A stretch of DNA of 64,000 nt. It comes from Lunularia cruciata. Lineage: Eukaryota > Streptophyta > Marchantiopsida > Lunulariales > Lunulariaceae. The notes under the pieces were generated by a model, which did not search any database, had not been told where the DNA came from, and saw only the letters and a list, made by a program, of their open reading frames with translations. The translations under genes and the position numbers were made by a program. Numbering within the stretch: the stretch's first letter is position 1; every line of letters starts with the position of its first letter. Location: assembly GCA_948567375.1 (NCBI GenBank), contig OX419755.1:62383945-62447944 (forward strand), in the 5' to 3' direction. Of the stretch, positions 8,934-21,950 are shown one piece after another.

Positions 8934-11051
8934 TACTGCAGTCGCAACAGTTCAGATCAACCCCCATCGTGTGTCCCCAGGGATTTTCAGTCATTGGAGT
9001 CATTCAGTCATATCTCAGTGGGATTCTCAGTCAAGACAGTGTCAATTTAGAGGTAGTCCAACAGTCAGTTTTTCTCCCTCTTAAAATTGAAAGCATCTGC
9101 TTCCTTGCTGCTGAGTACTAACTTTTAAGGTAGACGTTCGGAGTTTCTGGCAACCGACTTTGGCCCGCACACTAGAGAACATCTTATTCCTTTCACGGTC
9201 TCTTTCTCTCAGTCCCCTGCGGCAAGGTTAGTGTGATGAGGAATTATAGTGTCAGCTACTCCCGCGTCGGAATTACTTCCCTCACACTATTTTGAGTTGG
9301 ATGCTGTTCTCGACTGAACATGAGATCACAATCCAACGTGCGCTTTAGACATGCGCATCTATGCAAGATAGAAAGGAAGCTAGGAAATTTTTTAATATCC
9401 CTTCCGCGGGGAGAGTACCACTGTAACCAGGGGATGATATTATGGGTACTTCGATTTGATCACACCTAAAAACCAAGCATATTACATCATCATATTGCAT
9501 TTTAAATGCTGGATGCGAGAGCGTCATATGCTAGTCAGATTTGCAGCAAGGAGAGAATGGCATCATTTCACCGAGGTGACAACCCTACTTCGCAACTTGA
9601 AAAGCCTTCATTGAAGGAATCTTCCTGCGTAGCGACACAAAAGGCGCAGGGACTGGAATTTCGAGTTGTGTCATGCGAACCAGCATTCATCAGCAAACAG
9701 ACTGGCGGCTCACCCTTAATTATGTTAGGAAGGCGTTATGGTTTCTTTCAGAAAGGAATGAACTCGTCGCTACCGGTTATGCTGATATCATAGTAAAACC
9801 ACAGATTTTGACAGACGTTTACTTGCCCGCCATGTCTGTCGCTGAGAGCTATCCCACGAAGGGAACCAACCATTTAACTTCCTACTCTTTCTGGAAACAA
9901 CCCAAATGAGCGCTTGTCCCACGATTTCCTAGAGACCGCATCTTATTTGCGGGAGGTTGCGGTTTCCTAAAAGAAATCAAATTAAATCTGAGGGGCACTT
10001 TTCTACAGGAGACATCAAGAGTCCTCGCTCTTTCTAGAAAACCTCTATGCAAACAAATACCCACCGCAGATTAGAATGGGCCTCCCAGACTTTCTACCAG
10101 TAAGGTTGTCTCTGAGTAGGACTACTGGTTTGGCGGGGGACCTTACCCTAGGAGAGCGATGGACCGATTTAACTCTTTTTCACATGCATCCCTATGAAAG
10201 GAGAAGACGCGTTGCCGGCCTTCGACTTGGCGCAAAAGATCCGAGTCCCATGGAACACTGCAATACGCTTCTGAAGTACACTTAACTAGCTAAGATATCA
10301 GGCTTAGAAAGAAGCGTGGGGAGATTTTTGTCTACCGATGAATGTCCTTATGAGTGCCTATGAATACCTTAAGAATTGTGACGTTTGCCCTACCGATGAA
10401 TGCTAACGTAGGTAAAGGAAAATACGTCATATTCACTAGAAGAAAAACGAAATAATGCAGCCGTCTTAATCGATTAGACTTCTTGACCATATATAGCAAT
10501 CAATGAGATGATGGAAAACATTATCAGAAATTTATTCAACCTGAATGAAATTGCCAGTTAAAAGTCAAGCCCCTACTCTTCAAGGTGGTTTTACTTCAAA
10601 ATACTCGACGAACACGTAAACTCAAATATTATGATGGTGAACAGTAAAATGTTGGGTTATCTTTTCATCTTGCGTCAGCTTCCACTGCAAGTTAGAATAC
10701 CTCCCTAAAATGAAAGCTGGCCGCAGATGAGGACTCATAGGAAGGGTGAGCTAGTAATAAATTGTGGCAGATTACTCAGGCAAAAGCCCTAGGTCAAGCG
10801 TTACTATGTACATTATGCTCTTCTACAAGGAAACTAGCTGTAGAGCCGAAAAATGGGAAGACTCGAGTGCCTACTTATCCAGAAACGAGGGTTGCAGAGT
10901 GATAATATACTAACCCTGTCTCCAATCTATGCCTGACCGACGGCAGGCATAGATTACTCGAATACTTGAAAATGAGGACTCCTGGCACTTACTGGGGCTA
11001 GTAGAATACAGTTTCACTAATTGGTATTTACAAGTGAAGATGGTTTCTCCT
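8934..11051. other. Intergenic region between convergent genes
   Basis: It lies between the stop of the plus-strand gene and the stop of the DUF547 gene and should hold both 3' UTRs. Only short frames are present (the longest about 95 codons), with no recognisable protein. A perfect 12-bp hairpin at 10924-10955 is the only structure noted. Confidence 0.6.
10924..10955. repeat. 12-bp perfect inverted repeat
   Basis: AATCTATGCCTG at 10924-10935 pairs with CAGGCATAGATT at 10944-10955 across an 8-base loop. It lies about 100 bp beyond the DUF547 stop codon on that gene's strand, so it could form in its 3' UTR. Confidence 0.7.
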
Positions 11052-14000
11052 TCATTGCGCAGTGTGGGGGACAAGCCTTGCAAGGTCCCTGACGAAGATG
11101 TAACGAAATGTGCTGTTATAAGGAAGCCATTCTACGGCATTTGCACTAATTTTGTGAGACTTGGATGAGATAAACTTTGTTATTGCAATATGCTGCTTGT
11201 CACTTAAAAACTGGCAAACCCAGTCCAGAAGGCTAGCAGGCGCTATGGCCATTTCTCGAGCATACCACTCCAATATTCTCGGCAGGAGCACTCTGCTTCC
11301 ACTTCTGATACCAATGCTAGCTTGAAGGTACTCTCTCCGTGCTATCTCAAGCTCTTGTCGCACGTGTTTTGCACTGTAGACGCGTATCTGGTGACGTCCA
11401 CGGAAACAACACCGGCAAAAGTGAGACTCCTAACAGGCAAATTTCTGGCATGCCAGAGATACATCTCACATGGACTTCAAGAAGAAAAAGAATTCTACAT
11501 ACCGCAGGATCCGATCGGCCACCACAGCAAAGAGCAAAGCACACCAGAGGTTCTGCCTTGTCAAGGCAGTAAGCTTTCCGTTCATCCCCGGACTTAAATT
11601 TGGCTGCAGTTGTGAAGAAGGTTTGAAGCCACTGCATTTCGGCATCCCACACACAGCTCTTATCAGCTGAAATGGACGATTGCTACCCCAGCTATCCGTG
11701 CCCAAGTGTTGCCAACTTGTTGGAGGTTCTCCGGAAAAAGTTTATAAGATGTCTTTCTAAAATTGGCCTTGAGGTTAAGAAGGGAACTTATTTCGGCTCG
11801 AATCAAGAACCACTGTACACACAATCACTTGAGATGTACGTAAATGCTTTTACAAGATAGGCTATACCTGTGTTGGTCTCCGAGAGCGGCAACCAAGAAT
11901 ACACTGCTCGATCATGTGTGCATTGATTTGGTGAGGGCCAACTTTGTATGAAGCCTGCAATATGAAAAGTTAGCAGCTGACACTCAAGATATTTTAGTGC
12001 TTATTGTAACTACAAACTTCTTGATTCGATGGGGCTTTATACCTTCTGCACGAGTGACAGTCTCTTCAAGTGGCTCCGAGGGATTCCGTACGCCAAGTAA
12101 GCCTGAAAGGTCAACCATTGCTTTCCCGTCAGAAAGCGGTATGTTTATGCTACCTTAAAGTCCAGTCAACATTCCGAGTTACAAAACACGGAGAAAGACT
12201 AGTCCTGAAGAGGGGTCTACCAATGCTTCATTTTACGCTCGGCACAAAAGTTTATCCATGGCACTCGGCACTTGACTGCAAGTGGAGAAGTGAATAGCCT
12301 AAGTGTTGCAATCTTCACCCTAATGTTGATGTCTTGTTACTCTCCTTCATTCTCACACGGTATACCTCGGTTCGGAGAGAGAAAGCTAAAGAGGATGAGA
12401 GCAGGGCTGTCAACTAACACGCTTAACACGTAAGCTCTCTGGCCTCACATTCGATTCGAGTTATATACAACTTAGCAATTGAACCGTCCAGCTAGATGCG
12501 CTCTATATATGGACAGCGAAAGACAGTATATCAAGACCAGTATTTCTACTTCGTACAAAAGCTGGAAGGGGCTGTTATTCCGAGTAATAGAACGCAGTAT
12601 TAGACAACATCGTTTATCGTGGAGGTTCTGTAAGGGAACATCAGGACAGGAAAGACGAGAGCCTCGGCCTCGACTGGAGTGACTGATTTTGAAATAGAGG
12701 CCAGTCACAGTCATGGCCTCAATAGCGCAACGCGGGAAGTTGTTGGTCATGACAAGATAAGAGGATAAACGACATTGGTGAGGGTTGTGTACATACAGTA
12801 CGGTACACTCCGCCGCTTACGAGAGATGAGAAGAGATAAAACTTCCAAACACAGCAGCACAACCACGGCTTGAGATCTGGCCCTCATGCCTACAGCAATC
12901 AAAGCCAGGTTCAAACTTCTCAAGGGGCTATACCAAAACCAGGGATAACAGGTGATCATGGCTTGTTCTCCTGGTAAGTCAACGTACTTCTATGACCTCT
13001 TATCACAACAGTCAGGTCTTGAGGTAATGGGCTTACATGCATCATCAGAGCGTTGTAGACGTTGATCCAGAATGCCGTTTTCTCCTCGTGCTTCATCAAA
13101 CTCGGGTCGACTTTCTCCAGTTGCTCCACCATAGAACTACCAAAAGTTCAGTGAAATCCACCAAAGTCAGATTTAATAATCCTCCCAGAGTGAATGCATT
13201 CGAAAGCTGGAAACATTGTCGCAAACTATACTCACCGAAAGTTTCTCAATGCTCTCGCGGCATACGTCAGGCGATCTTTGTCAACGCATATCCAGGGGAC
13301 CTCAACTGCAGAGTTGTAAGCTCCAACTACGTCTCCCTTCCGATCCTTCAACTGGAAGGGATCTATAAGAAATGGACCTTCGGAAGTAGTGTCACCTCCG
13401 CCCCATCTAGGACTACCCCAGCTATCAGTCGAGGAGGACGTCGTTGTCATCGAAGATGCAGACGAGGAGGATGAGCAAGAAGAGGGTGAAATTGGGGCTG
13501 AGCTCGCTGAGAGAGGTGGATCCGCGAGCTTGCAATAGATTGCTGCCATGCACCTCACCAACTCCTCTGAAAGCCTGTTTGGGGTCCCAGGATATAAACT
13601 TGAGTATTTCCCGCTTTCTGATGCTGGCGCCGAGTGAGGTCCGGATGTAAGAAGAGCCAACTGTGTTGACTGAGGTGATCCTAGAAATGCCTCCTGAACG
13701 TTTCAGACGCCCGACTGTCAGCTTACTAGTGTCACTGCAGAGCTGGACCTTCGTCGGTCCTTCCATACAGTAGGTACGGAAGAGAAAAGAAATATGATCA
13801 TACAAAGTGAGCCGTCCAATATGCTTACCAACCAGACAAGGACACAACGGAAGAGACGCTCTAAGATAACTAGCAGTAGAAGGATTCACCTTCTTGGAAC
13901 TTTCTCGAGAGGTTGTGGCCACTTGAGCTTCTGTTTTGCATTCTCCGGTCACCGAGGTATTGGCTTCCTGTAACTGAGCAGCAGGGGGAGAAATTTGAGA

Positions 14001-14981
14001 TCCAGACTTGCCACATAGTTCGCCGCATTATTGGAAAGATAATTAAGCCTTCTACTTTCGTCCTAGTCAAAGGAAACACGGGTTACATGCACTACGCATA
14101 AGATCTTGCGTCCTGAAGAAAGGAGTCATACCACCAAAACTGTGGAGGTTGATGGAAGCTGCTGAGATGTCTCCTGTGCCGAACTTCCATCAATGCAATT
14201 GAAAGCTCCTCCAAGCAGAGAAACGTGTCTGGATTTGGTGTGGAAACCGGCCGCGACTTCTTGCTGTGTGTCGTTGACGCCAGATGTGGATGAGCCATTG
14301 CGGCGATGTGAAGATGTTAAGGCTGCGCTTTTACGCTTCAAAGATATTTTGGAAAATAAACGTTGTTGCGCAGGGGGGCTGATTTCTGTTGGTGTAGACA
14401 AACCGGACAAATTAGGGACATTGTGTACAGACGAGACTGACGACAATGTAGGCGATGTGCAGATCTGTTGATCAAGGACCTTTCTGTAAAGAGATAGAAC
14501 GTGGTGCTCCAAAGTTGCCACTTCAGTTTCAAGGTTTGCAATTTCGGTGATCAGCTCCTTCGCCTGCAACCAGCCGGTTCATTGGTTAGATGACTCCTAC
14601 GACACCCCCACGTAAGGATTTACCGGCATATTACTGTAAATCGTAGATTATGCTACCTTCGGAGAGAAGGTAGAAGCAGGAATGTCTGCAGGTAGGGGAG
14701 TCGAAACTCTTTTATTGCTCGGACCTTGCCCCAAAGCTCTCTCTAGTCCTTGCCGTACAGCTTTCTCTGTCTTCAGCTGGGTTTGTAAGTGTGCCACCTG
14801 CACACGTCCACAGAGTTCCCAGTCAATAATCAATTCGCTGTAAGGGTGGGCTTAAACTGACGGTCAAGCACGATGCTCAGAAACATTCGCTTACGTCTTC
14901 TTCCAGAGCCACGCGACGGTCGTAAAGAGCTCGTTTCTTTTTGTCTCCATTGTTCTTCTTCATCATCTTCCATTTCCAGCC
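11052..14981 (-). CDS. MIP1-type leucine zipper / DUF547 protein
   Basis: Ten exons on the minus strand: 14981-14895, 14797-14657, 14563-14132, 13967-about 13833, 13693-13236, 13136-13037, 12102-12043, 11954-11868, 11658-11503, 11387-11052; about 663 codons. The N-terminal coiled-coil (Lzipper-MIP1) shows ALYDRRVALEED, VAHLQTQLKTEKAVRQGLER and LETEVATLEHHVLSLYRKVL. A Ser/Pro-rich linker follows, then NRLSEELVRCMAAIYCKLAD, and then DUF547: MVEQLEKVDPSLMKHEEKTA, FWINVYNALMMHAYLAYGIP, ASYKVGPHQINAHMIEQCIL, EPLVCFALCCGGRSDPA, VRQELEIARREYLQASIGI, ending WLPYNSTFRYIF. The family is plant-wide, with a cysteine-peptidase-like fold and no firmly known activity. The junction 13833/13693 needs a weak donor (GTTGGT) to keep phase; the stronger GTAAGC at 13828 would break it. 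The first coding exon is uncertain: ATG at 14966-14961 is possible, or an upstream exon. Confidence 0.85.
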
Positions 14982-15153
14982 CTGCCAATTCTTTACGGAA
15001 AACCAATTGGTGTCATCAAAACGCACAATGAGAACACTCAGTTCATTGGACCAATCATTTCGAGGCCACTGGCCCAGAAAGCCATAGCTGTGTTGGGTGA
15101 GGAACGTGGTAAAATTCCACGAAGCTTGACAAAATAAATGCTCCACTCCATAC

Positions 15154-15283
15154 CTCCTTCAAGTGCTGAAATGCGCCGGGGGACAAATCCAATGGTGCTG
15201 CGGTAGCCGATGCCTCGGCAGGAGCACTGTATACATGGAGGCACGACGTTAGTCCTCTCCCTCTCTACCTCTCTACTAGCCAT
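15154..15283 (-). CDS. Candidate first coding exon of the DUF547 gene
   Basis: An open stretch from ATG 15283 (MASREVERERTNVVPPCIQC) ends at a good donor GAAGGAG|GTATGG, 173 bases before the next exon. It has 43 codons plus one base, so joining to 14981 is out of phase. Either an alternative splice site is used, or this is a 5' UTR exon and translation starts inside exon 14981-14895. Sequence further upstream to 17260 is richer in G+C than the surroundings and may hold more leader sequence. Confidence 0.35.
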
Positions 15284-16042
15284 TTCTCAACGACCAAACA
15301 TCACACCCACAGTTCAAACGCATTCAAGGGCATGTGGGAAGGTGGGGGCGCTACGAAAACCAAGGCGGTACAACGCTTACATATGTAAACTAGCTAAGGA
15401 GTCTTTTAACTTGAACATTCTATCACTTCCCACGATCCAGGTCCCAGCTCTTGAGCAGTACGACGACAATCGCTGTGTTCAGCTCTCAATCCGGTTCGAC
15501 CGTCCTTGTAGCCTCGGAGGCAGGGACCGGAAAGGCTAACATGGTGCAACGAGCGCGCTGGGGAGGAGAAGAAAAGATGAACGAGTGCAAGGAATGTCCA
15601 ATACGGGGATCTCCGGACGCAGATCTATGTATACAGAGAGTCACCCGCTACACTCCCTTAGAGCTACATCACGTTGTTCGAGTGACTGCCGTACACAATG
15701 TACAGCTAAGATTGTACACCAACGAAAATGACATGAGTGGTTAGTAGCAGCAAGGGTGTACGAAGACAGACACGCCACTATCAGGTCATAGCTGTGTGGA
15801 GTACGCGCTCGTGAAATGCATCAGTGACTCACCTGCCCCGTCCCGCACGACGTTTCTCTCGTAAACACGAGTAAGAAGTTGGGGGACCATGGCCACGAAC
15901 CGCTTTGTTGCTCGCAATGCTCGAAGGAATTATTAAGACAAAAGCTTATGCCTACTGCTAAGCAAGCTCATCAAACAGATCCAACGGAATGTGATTTTTG
16001 GTCCGTGAGAACAATAAGCTGCTGAGGAGCACATCGCAAGCT

Positions 16043-16089
16043 GGGCCCAGGGATCGTTCCGCCCAATGTACCGAACGATCCCTGGCCCC
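16043..16089. repeat. 17-bp inverted repeat around CCAGGGATCGTTC
   Basis: GGGCCCAGGGATCGTTC (16043-16059) pairs with GAACGATCCCTGGCCCC (16073-16089) with one mismatch and a 13-base loop. It is an isolated strong stem in the presumed upstream region of the DUF547 gene; no transposon features were found next to it. Confidence 0.75.
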
Positions 16090-17611
16090 AATGACAAAAG
16101 GGCGGAGCACAAGAATGACATTTTCCACAATTTCCTCCGCAAGTTCAAGCAACCTGGTAGTAGGGACGGACGGACCTCATAGATCGGCAGTGGCCTCGCG
16201 GAAGACTACTGGGAGGATCGGCGACCAGGAGGTTGGGAATTGGGAATATAACAGACGTGCCCCCTGGCATTAAATCATCCTGAGTGCTGGTACTAAATGA
16301 AGCCATCTTCATGAGCATCATTTCCAGCTCGCTCTCGGCTCAACGAGAGGAGTCACCTGCGCATTTCAAGCCACGCCAAGCTTTCGTCAACACCGGTCCA
16401 CCGCATGACATTTCTTATCTTGAGTCCTAAATCCATCATGTTCAAGCTCCACAAGACGCCGGTGGCAAGTAAATGGGCACAATCAAGCAAGCTGAAAAAT
16501 CTGGTAAAGGACTCGCCTTGGCGTTCCGTAACCTCGGCACTACTTCACGTCACCTTCCGACGGGCGTCAAAACTAAAGAAAACTGAAGGTTATTTCCGTC
16601 AGGAGAAATCAGAGCACCAACACGCGAGACTAGTCGATGTAAAACTGTCGTCGCCAATTGTTCCGTTGAATGCCAATTAAGCCCTGTGACTTCGCCAGTC
16701 CCCGCCTAGCTTCGTCGGTCTCGACTCCGCCACTGACAGACGAACTCCAAGTTTTTCCCTGAAACCATGCCTGATGAAGTACATTGTCATATAGAGAAAC
16801 TCCACCCTAGTACGTTGCATTCCTGCTCATGTATCTGTTTCCTCGACTGCCCTTTGTACCCATCATCTCCTTTCATAGCTCCGCAGCCTCTTCACTCAGT
16901 GCGTTAACCAAGTCATCTATATCATGTACTCGTGTTTAGAAGATCAGCAACCAATGTGAAACCTTCGCTTCGTCCGTCTTTTCCGAGAAACCAGCTCAAT
17001 CGGAAGGAAGCTCTGGGCCAGCTCGAGCTCGGAGGCATAGAGGGAAGTGCTGTCGCCACTGAGCTGCCGTTACCTGCTGCTCCCACCCAAACCCATCCTC
17101 TTCCACCTTCCACATTTCCTATCTGGCTCGACAAGCAAAGGGCGACTATGAGAGGAAGAGATATTTGGTCTCCACTGGACTTCACTCACCTTTTGGATTG
17201 CAACGCAGAAAAGCTGCTGCGCGGGAGAACAGATGAAGACCAGTCAGTGGTAGAGTAGTAGTAAGTAGTACTGTAAGGCACGAGAAGACTGGAAAGGAAG
17301 AGAAGTCGAAGAAGAAGGGTGTCCAAAGACACACATAATTAAGGCGGTCCAGTAAACCCCAGCTTTAACTCCCCATTCCTCACTTCGCTGCTACGTGCCA
17401 ACCTGCCTTAATTTCCCGACAATGTACACAGTTAATTTAGCCGGAAACTTGCATGACGATCATAATTCTTGCTTACCCGGCGCTAATCCGTTGTTCTTCT
17501 CCAAGCTCGTAACGCATGTTCGCAGGAATACTACATCATCACGCGTTATACAGTATACATAGATCTTTCTTGCTTCCATATCACAGTACGTACAACAACC
17601 ATACCTGCTAA

Positions 17612-17632
17612 GACGACGACGACGACGACGAC
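17612..17632. repeat. (GAC)7 microsatellite
   Basis: Seven perfect GAC units. On the minus strand it would encode Arg or Ser runs, as in one short frame there, but no gene is supported. Confidence 0.9.
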
Positions 17633-17700
17633 TCCGCTTTACCTGCCTTTGACACAGACGGTCGAATTTTTCGCTTTTCCTTACGTCGACAGGCGCACGA

Positions 17701-20700
17701 GATCCCATGGATCTCGCCTACACTATTCAGGTGGAAACATACTTTTCTGCCGAGTCAAACGGCGCAATTACATTGATTTCTTCATGAAGAAAGCAAGTCA
17801 AACTTAGTTGCGTGGATAAGAAGAGGCAACTTGATCTGTCAAATTTATCCACATTTACCAGTATGATCAAGCTTTGCAATTTTAGTCGTTGTTTATCTGT
17901 ATTGGCAAAATTCCTTCACTCTGGACTTGGAGAGTCGGCAACTGAGTGGCAAAAAAGGATTGCGTAAGGTCCATAGAAGTGCTCGCACACAAGGATATCT
18001 TATCTATGTCTTATGTTAAAATTGTTATTTGATCGATTGATGATTGATTGATTGTTGCTGGAAACTTGGATTTAAGTGTAGAATATAAATCACTGTTCGC
18101 AGCAAGATACATTTGTTGTTTCTAACCTTAGTAAGCATAGCTTAATATAAACATCGAGTACATATTTCAAAATGGCGTGATCGGTACAATCAACGTTTAT
18201 TGCCCATCCAATTTTGTGTCCGAGGTAGGAAGTGGTAGTCTTAACACTAGTTCTCTCTCACAAAACGTAATGTTAAACAATTTAGGGCCTTCAGCAAAGC
18301 TTGAGAGAGTAAGTGCATATTTTCATGTTAGTTCTTGTAATTAATTACCTCAATACAAGCACTTTGTTTATACATTACTTCATACACAACCTTTAAAGTT
18401 TAAACCTTTGAAGTTTAAAGTAGCAAGCTATCTAATGTGCCAACGTTGATAGATTTATTGGTGTGTTATAAACGCATGTAAGCAAGATCCAATAAATCTT
18501 GATAAATCTTACTTACCTATATAAAGGCTTTTTCATTTTCAATAGGCACATTTCAAAATGATAACTAGACTCAATTTTAGTACTAATCAACTACCTGAAA
18601 AATTATAAACCTCAACTAAGTTGTCTATCTCTACTCTCATATACTAGAAGTTTGCATCCTATAAACAATTCAACTTTATACTGGCATACTTTATTTTTAG
18701 TTCTTATATTGAATGTAACTTGTTAGAGATTATTGAGAGAAGATAGTTGGAATGACTATGTTTTTTTTACCTGCATTGGAGAGAAGTATGATAATTTTAA
18801 TTTTTCTCTTATCCTTTATAGCTTTCTTAAGTATGATCATATTACAATGAAAATATAAAAGAAAAATTTCTGTGAACAAATTTTATCTCCATGCTTCATT
18901 ACATGGAGTGATTGTGGTCACTCCATGGTCACTCCTATTCACTTTCATTTGCTACTTTTGTGTCTTATTGTTTGTGACTATGAAAAGAAAAATCAATGAG
19001 TACATGAAAAGAACACACTCTAGAAAATGAGTAACAAGAGTAGATATATTGAATAAAAGGTATCTCAAGAGAAGAAAATTAATATTGGGAGTAATGCTTC
19101 ACTTTAAAAAAAATTTGAAGTGAATGTCTTCTTAATCCACCGTGATTGTATGGTCTGTTATAAGAAACAACGATGATAGAAGTACCACTTTTGTTTCAAT
19201 AAGAGTCTTGACTGAAACTTGAATCCAAGCTCAACTTTTTGCTTACAGGTCCAATGACAATGACAAGAGCAAAAAGAAAATTAAAGGTATCATTTCTTTG
19301 ATTTCTCTCAAGACTTATACTTGTAATAGGCTGCAAAGTTCAGTCCTTTTTATTCAGCTATTGGAGTTTTGTCTTTCTAAGCGGTGATATAGGTGAGTAA
19401 TGGATTAGGTGCATTTAAAACTTATTGCAATGGCATAGTCTGTAAGAAAAAAAGATATATACTTTTGTATTTATCTACAATGTTATACAAAATTAATAAC
19501 ACTATCTACAAAAAGAATTCAAGGACTTCACATTTAGCTTTAGTGTGAAATTTTATCAAGAAAAATGAAAATAAGAAGCAATATTCTAAGATGAATATTC
19601 TTCAAGTGATTGGTTTAAAAACTTTCATGTGATCAACAAAAAATAGTGAAGAATATTTTCAACGACGATCCAAATTTTTTTCATCAATACTGACCAAGAT
19701 CCTTCCACATCTTTTAGAAAATCAATAATAGTTATTTTGATGAGTCTTTGTTTTCGACTTTGTATTTTCTATCTATAAAAAGCATGAAATACTTTATTAA
19801 TCTTCTTAAACTTACTTCATAGGGCCAAAAGGCACAATGAAATACCCCAAAGGACAAGATACATGCAATGCAAGTGCACCAAAAATCACCATAAAAAATG
19901 AGCCAAAGACTCTACAAAAAGAGACATAATCATAAAGAACTAAGCACGAAGGATAGAAACCACTCTCTAAAATGATGATAAGGTGCAAGGTGAGCAAAGT
20001 AGAAACCTATAATTGTCCTATGTGATAGAGATCCTCCAAGGGTATGTCTGGCAACTATGAGAGGAGAACCATGGATGGAATAGGAACATTCACTATGGAT
20101 GTTCACTGATCAAGATTCAAAGCTTGTGATCTTTGTAGGGTGACATAGACCCTCTGCCAACAATAAGAAGTAAGCATAGTGGGTGAGAAAGTTATCTCTT
20201 GGAGGAGGCCATCAAACTTTGATGATGAAGGTGGCAAAGAATCGCTATTGCTAGGGGGATGAAGGTTGCCAAGGCAAGATGTGAGGTATAATGATGACAA
20301 TCTTTCACTCTAGTGACAATGATCACTGTAGTTCTTGTTTGGATATTAGTTTGTGCTAAATACTTGGGTGTGAGTGAAATTGCAACCATCACATCATACA
20401 ATGTTAGTCGTCCATTTCAAAAGATGACAAAATCTATCCACTCCTTCCAATGAGGCTGTTCGGGAAGACTATCGAAGACTATCCATCTGAACATGTGAAC
20501 AAGTAGAGATTAGAATACCCTATTTCGTATCGTTAAGTAGGCTAGATCACATCACCTGATCAGAGTACGTTAACGATAACTACTACAAGATTCCATCTAA
20601 AGTCGGAGGGGAGACATGGACACTTAATTCACCACTATCGGTCAGGCTTTGTCAGGTGTAGAGCTGGCAAATTATGTTAGCATTAGCTCATACTGGCAAT

Positions 20701-20784
20701 ACACCACTGCAAACAATAAGTAGAAGAGTACTGTAGGTCGAATTCAAGAGAGCTCGAACGCAGCCTTTTCATGTCAGTTACGTA
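17701..20784. other. AT-rich intergenic sequence
   Basis: No frame above about 70 codons and no TE protein motif. At 18390-18420 there are short repeated AAAGTTTAAA blocks. 19800-20460 is slightly more G-rich and could be a degraded TE, but nothing is recognisable. Confidence 0.5.
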
Positions 20785-21066
20785 ATGCTACTAGAATGGG
20801 GCAAAGTAACAGGTAGAATCATCCGTACTCAATTTGATCCATTGTCCCGTTTCATCGAAGCAGAGAATCTGCAGACACTCTGCAGTCCCGGGACGTGGAT
20901 ATCAGACCTAGAGTCAATTAAATTCTTTCCAAATGTAGCGGGGGAGATGTTCCGTTCTGACCGCGACAACGTTATTTTAAGCGACCAAATTCACTTCGCT
21001 CAGGTATTGTCCTTTAATAATCACATTCGCGCAGCCTATGCGATAATCCAAAAGATATTGAACTAG
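20785..21066 (+). CDS. Unassigned 93-codon open frame
   Basis: ATG at 20785 to TAG at 21066 encodes MLLEWGKVTGRIIRTQFDPL and continues to FAQVLSFNNHIRAAYAII. It is the only frame in this AT-rich 9-kb stretch with balanced composition (mixed codons such as GCG, CCG, CGC), unlike the flanking AT-rich DNA. I recognise no domain, signal peptide or membrane segment. It may be an exon or a fragment of transferred or captured DNA; chance is also possible at this length. Confidence 0.3.
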   Translation: MLLEWGKVTGRIIRTQFDPLSRFIEAENLQTLCSPGTWISDLESIKFFPNVAGEMFRSDRDNVILSDQIHFAQVLSFNNHIRAAYAIIQKILN

Positions 21067-21689
21067 AAGAGTAAATAGATTGATCAGTATTTATAGAAAG
21101 AGTTTCTGGTATAGATTTCTAGAGGATAAAAAGTAATTTATGGAGGAGTATGAAAGGATTAAAAAGCTGAGTTTGACGGAAAATTTGGGTATATTCAAGT
21201 TGTATGGGTAGAGTATAGTGTACGTTTCTCATGTTAGTTTTCGGAGATTGCGGGGTGAACTAGATTTAATTTGATTTGATTAATTTGATACCGAGGTGTG
21301 CATCATCTTATGTGGTAGGTTAGGCGAGTTTTTGATTAACAAAAATGATGAAATGGTTTTTAATCCATTTCAAACAGTATGCAACTCGATTTTAGGGTGT
21401 GTAATATATATTTTGGGAAATGATGGTATTTTTAGAAATTGAAAATTTGAACTTCTTGATCACTGATCCAAAAAGCTTTTACTGACAATCATGTTGGGAC
21501 CCTAATTCTTTACCTTTTTCCTGGTGATAGCAGAGAGTAACTTGTTGTTGCGAATATGAGACTGTGCCAGGGCGGTGATTCATCTTTAACGGTCACCAAA
21601 TTACCTCATAAGAGATAGATTGTTAGAATGATTCTCTCGTGGGTCATCACATATGTGTGTTGGGTTACACGAAGGCAGGACCGAGACTA

Positions 21690-21950
21690 GAGTGGATCAT
21701 TTTAGTAAAATGAAAGGATCTATTTCATAATTTTTTAAATATATTTAAATTTTATAAATGTGTTATGAATAATATAAATTTATGGTTTAAGAAAATTTTT
21801 ATTGAATTTATCACAAGACCGGATACAGGAAAATTATAAATTAAGGCGGATTGTTTTAATGAAATGAAAAGATACATTCAAAAATCTTGTAAATATATTA
21901 TAAATTATTATCATTTTTGGTTTAAGTAAATTTATTCTCACTCAATAGAC
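21690..21950. repeat. Degenerate direct repeat, about 150-bp period
   Basis: Two related units: one from about 21694 (TGGATCATTTTAGTAAAATG ... TTTATGGTTTAAG) and one from about 21844 (GGCGGATTGTTTTAATGAAA ... ATTTTTGGTTTAAGTAAA). Many differences separate them. They have no terminal signature that would classify them. Confidence 0.5.

Larger units (their letters stand above)
15284..17700. other. Upstream region of the DUF547 gene
   Basis: It has more balanced base composition than the DNA to its right and contains several frames of 80-108 codons in both directions (for example 16932-17258, plus), none resembling a known family. It is most likely promoter and 5' leader. It holds the hairpin at 16043-16089 and the (GAC)7 tract at 17612. 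Confidence 0.5.

Noticed and set aside
9506..10285. Several short plus-strand frames after the mitochondrial-type gene
   Set aside because: They overlap in different frames, resemble nothing, and sit where 3' UTR sequence is expected.
16932..17258. 108-codon plus-strand frame near 17 kb
   Set aside because: The opposite strand is open over the same stretch, the protein is low-complexity Pro/Arg/Leu, and it lies in the presumed leader of the DUF547 gene.
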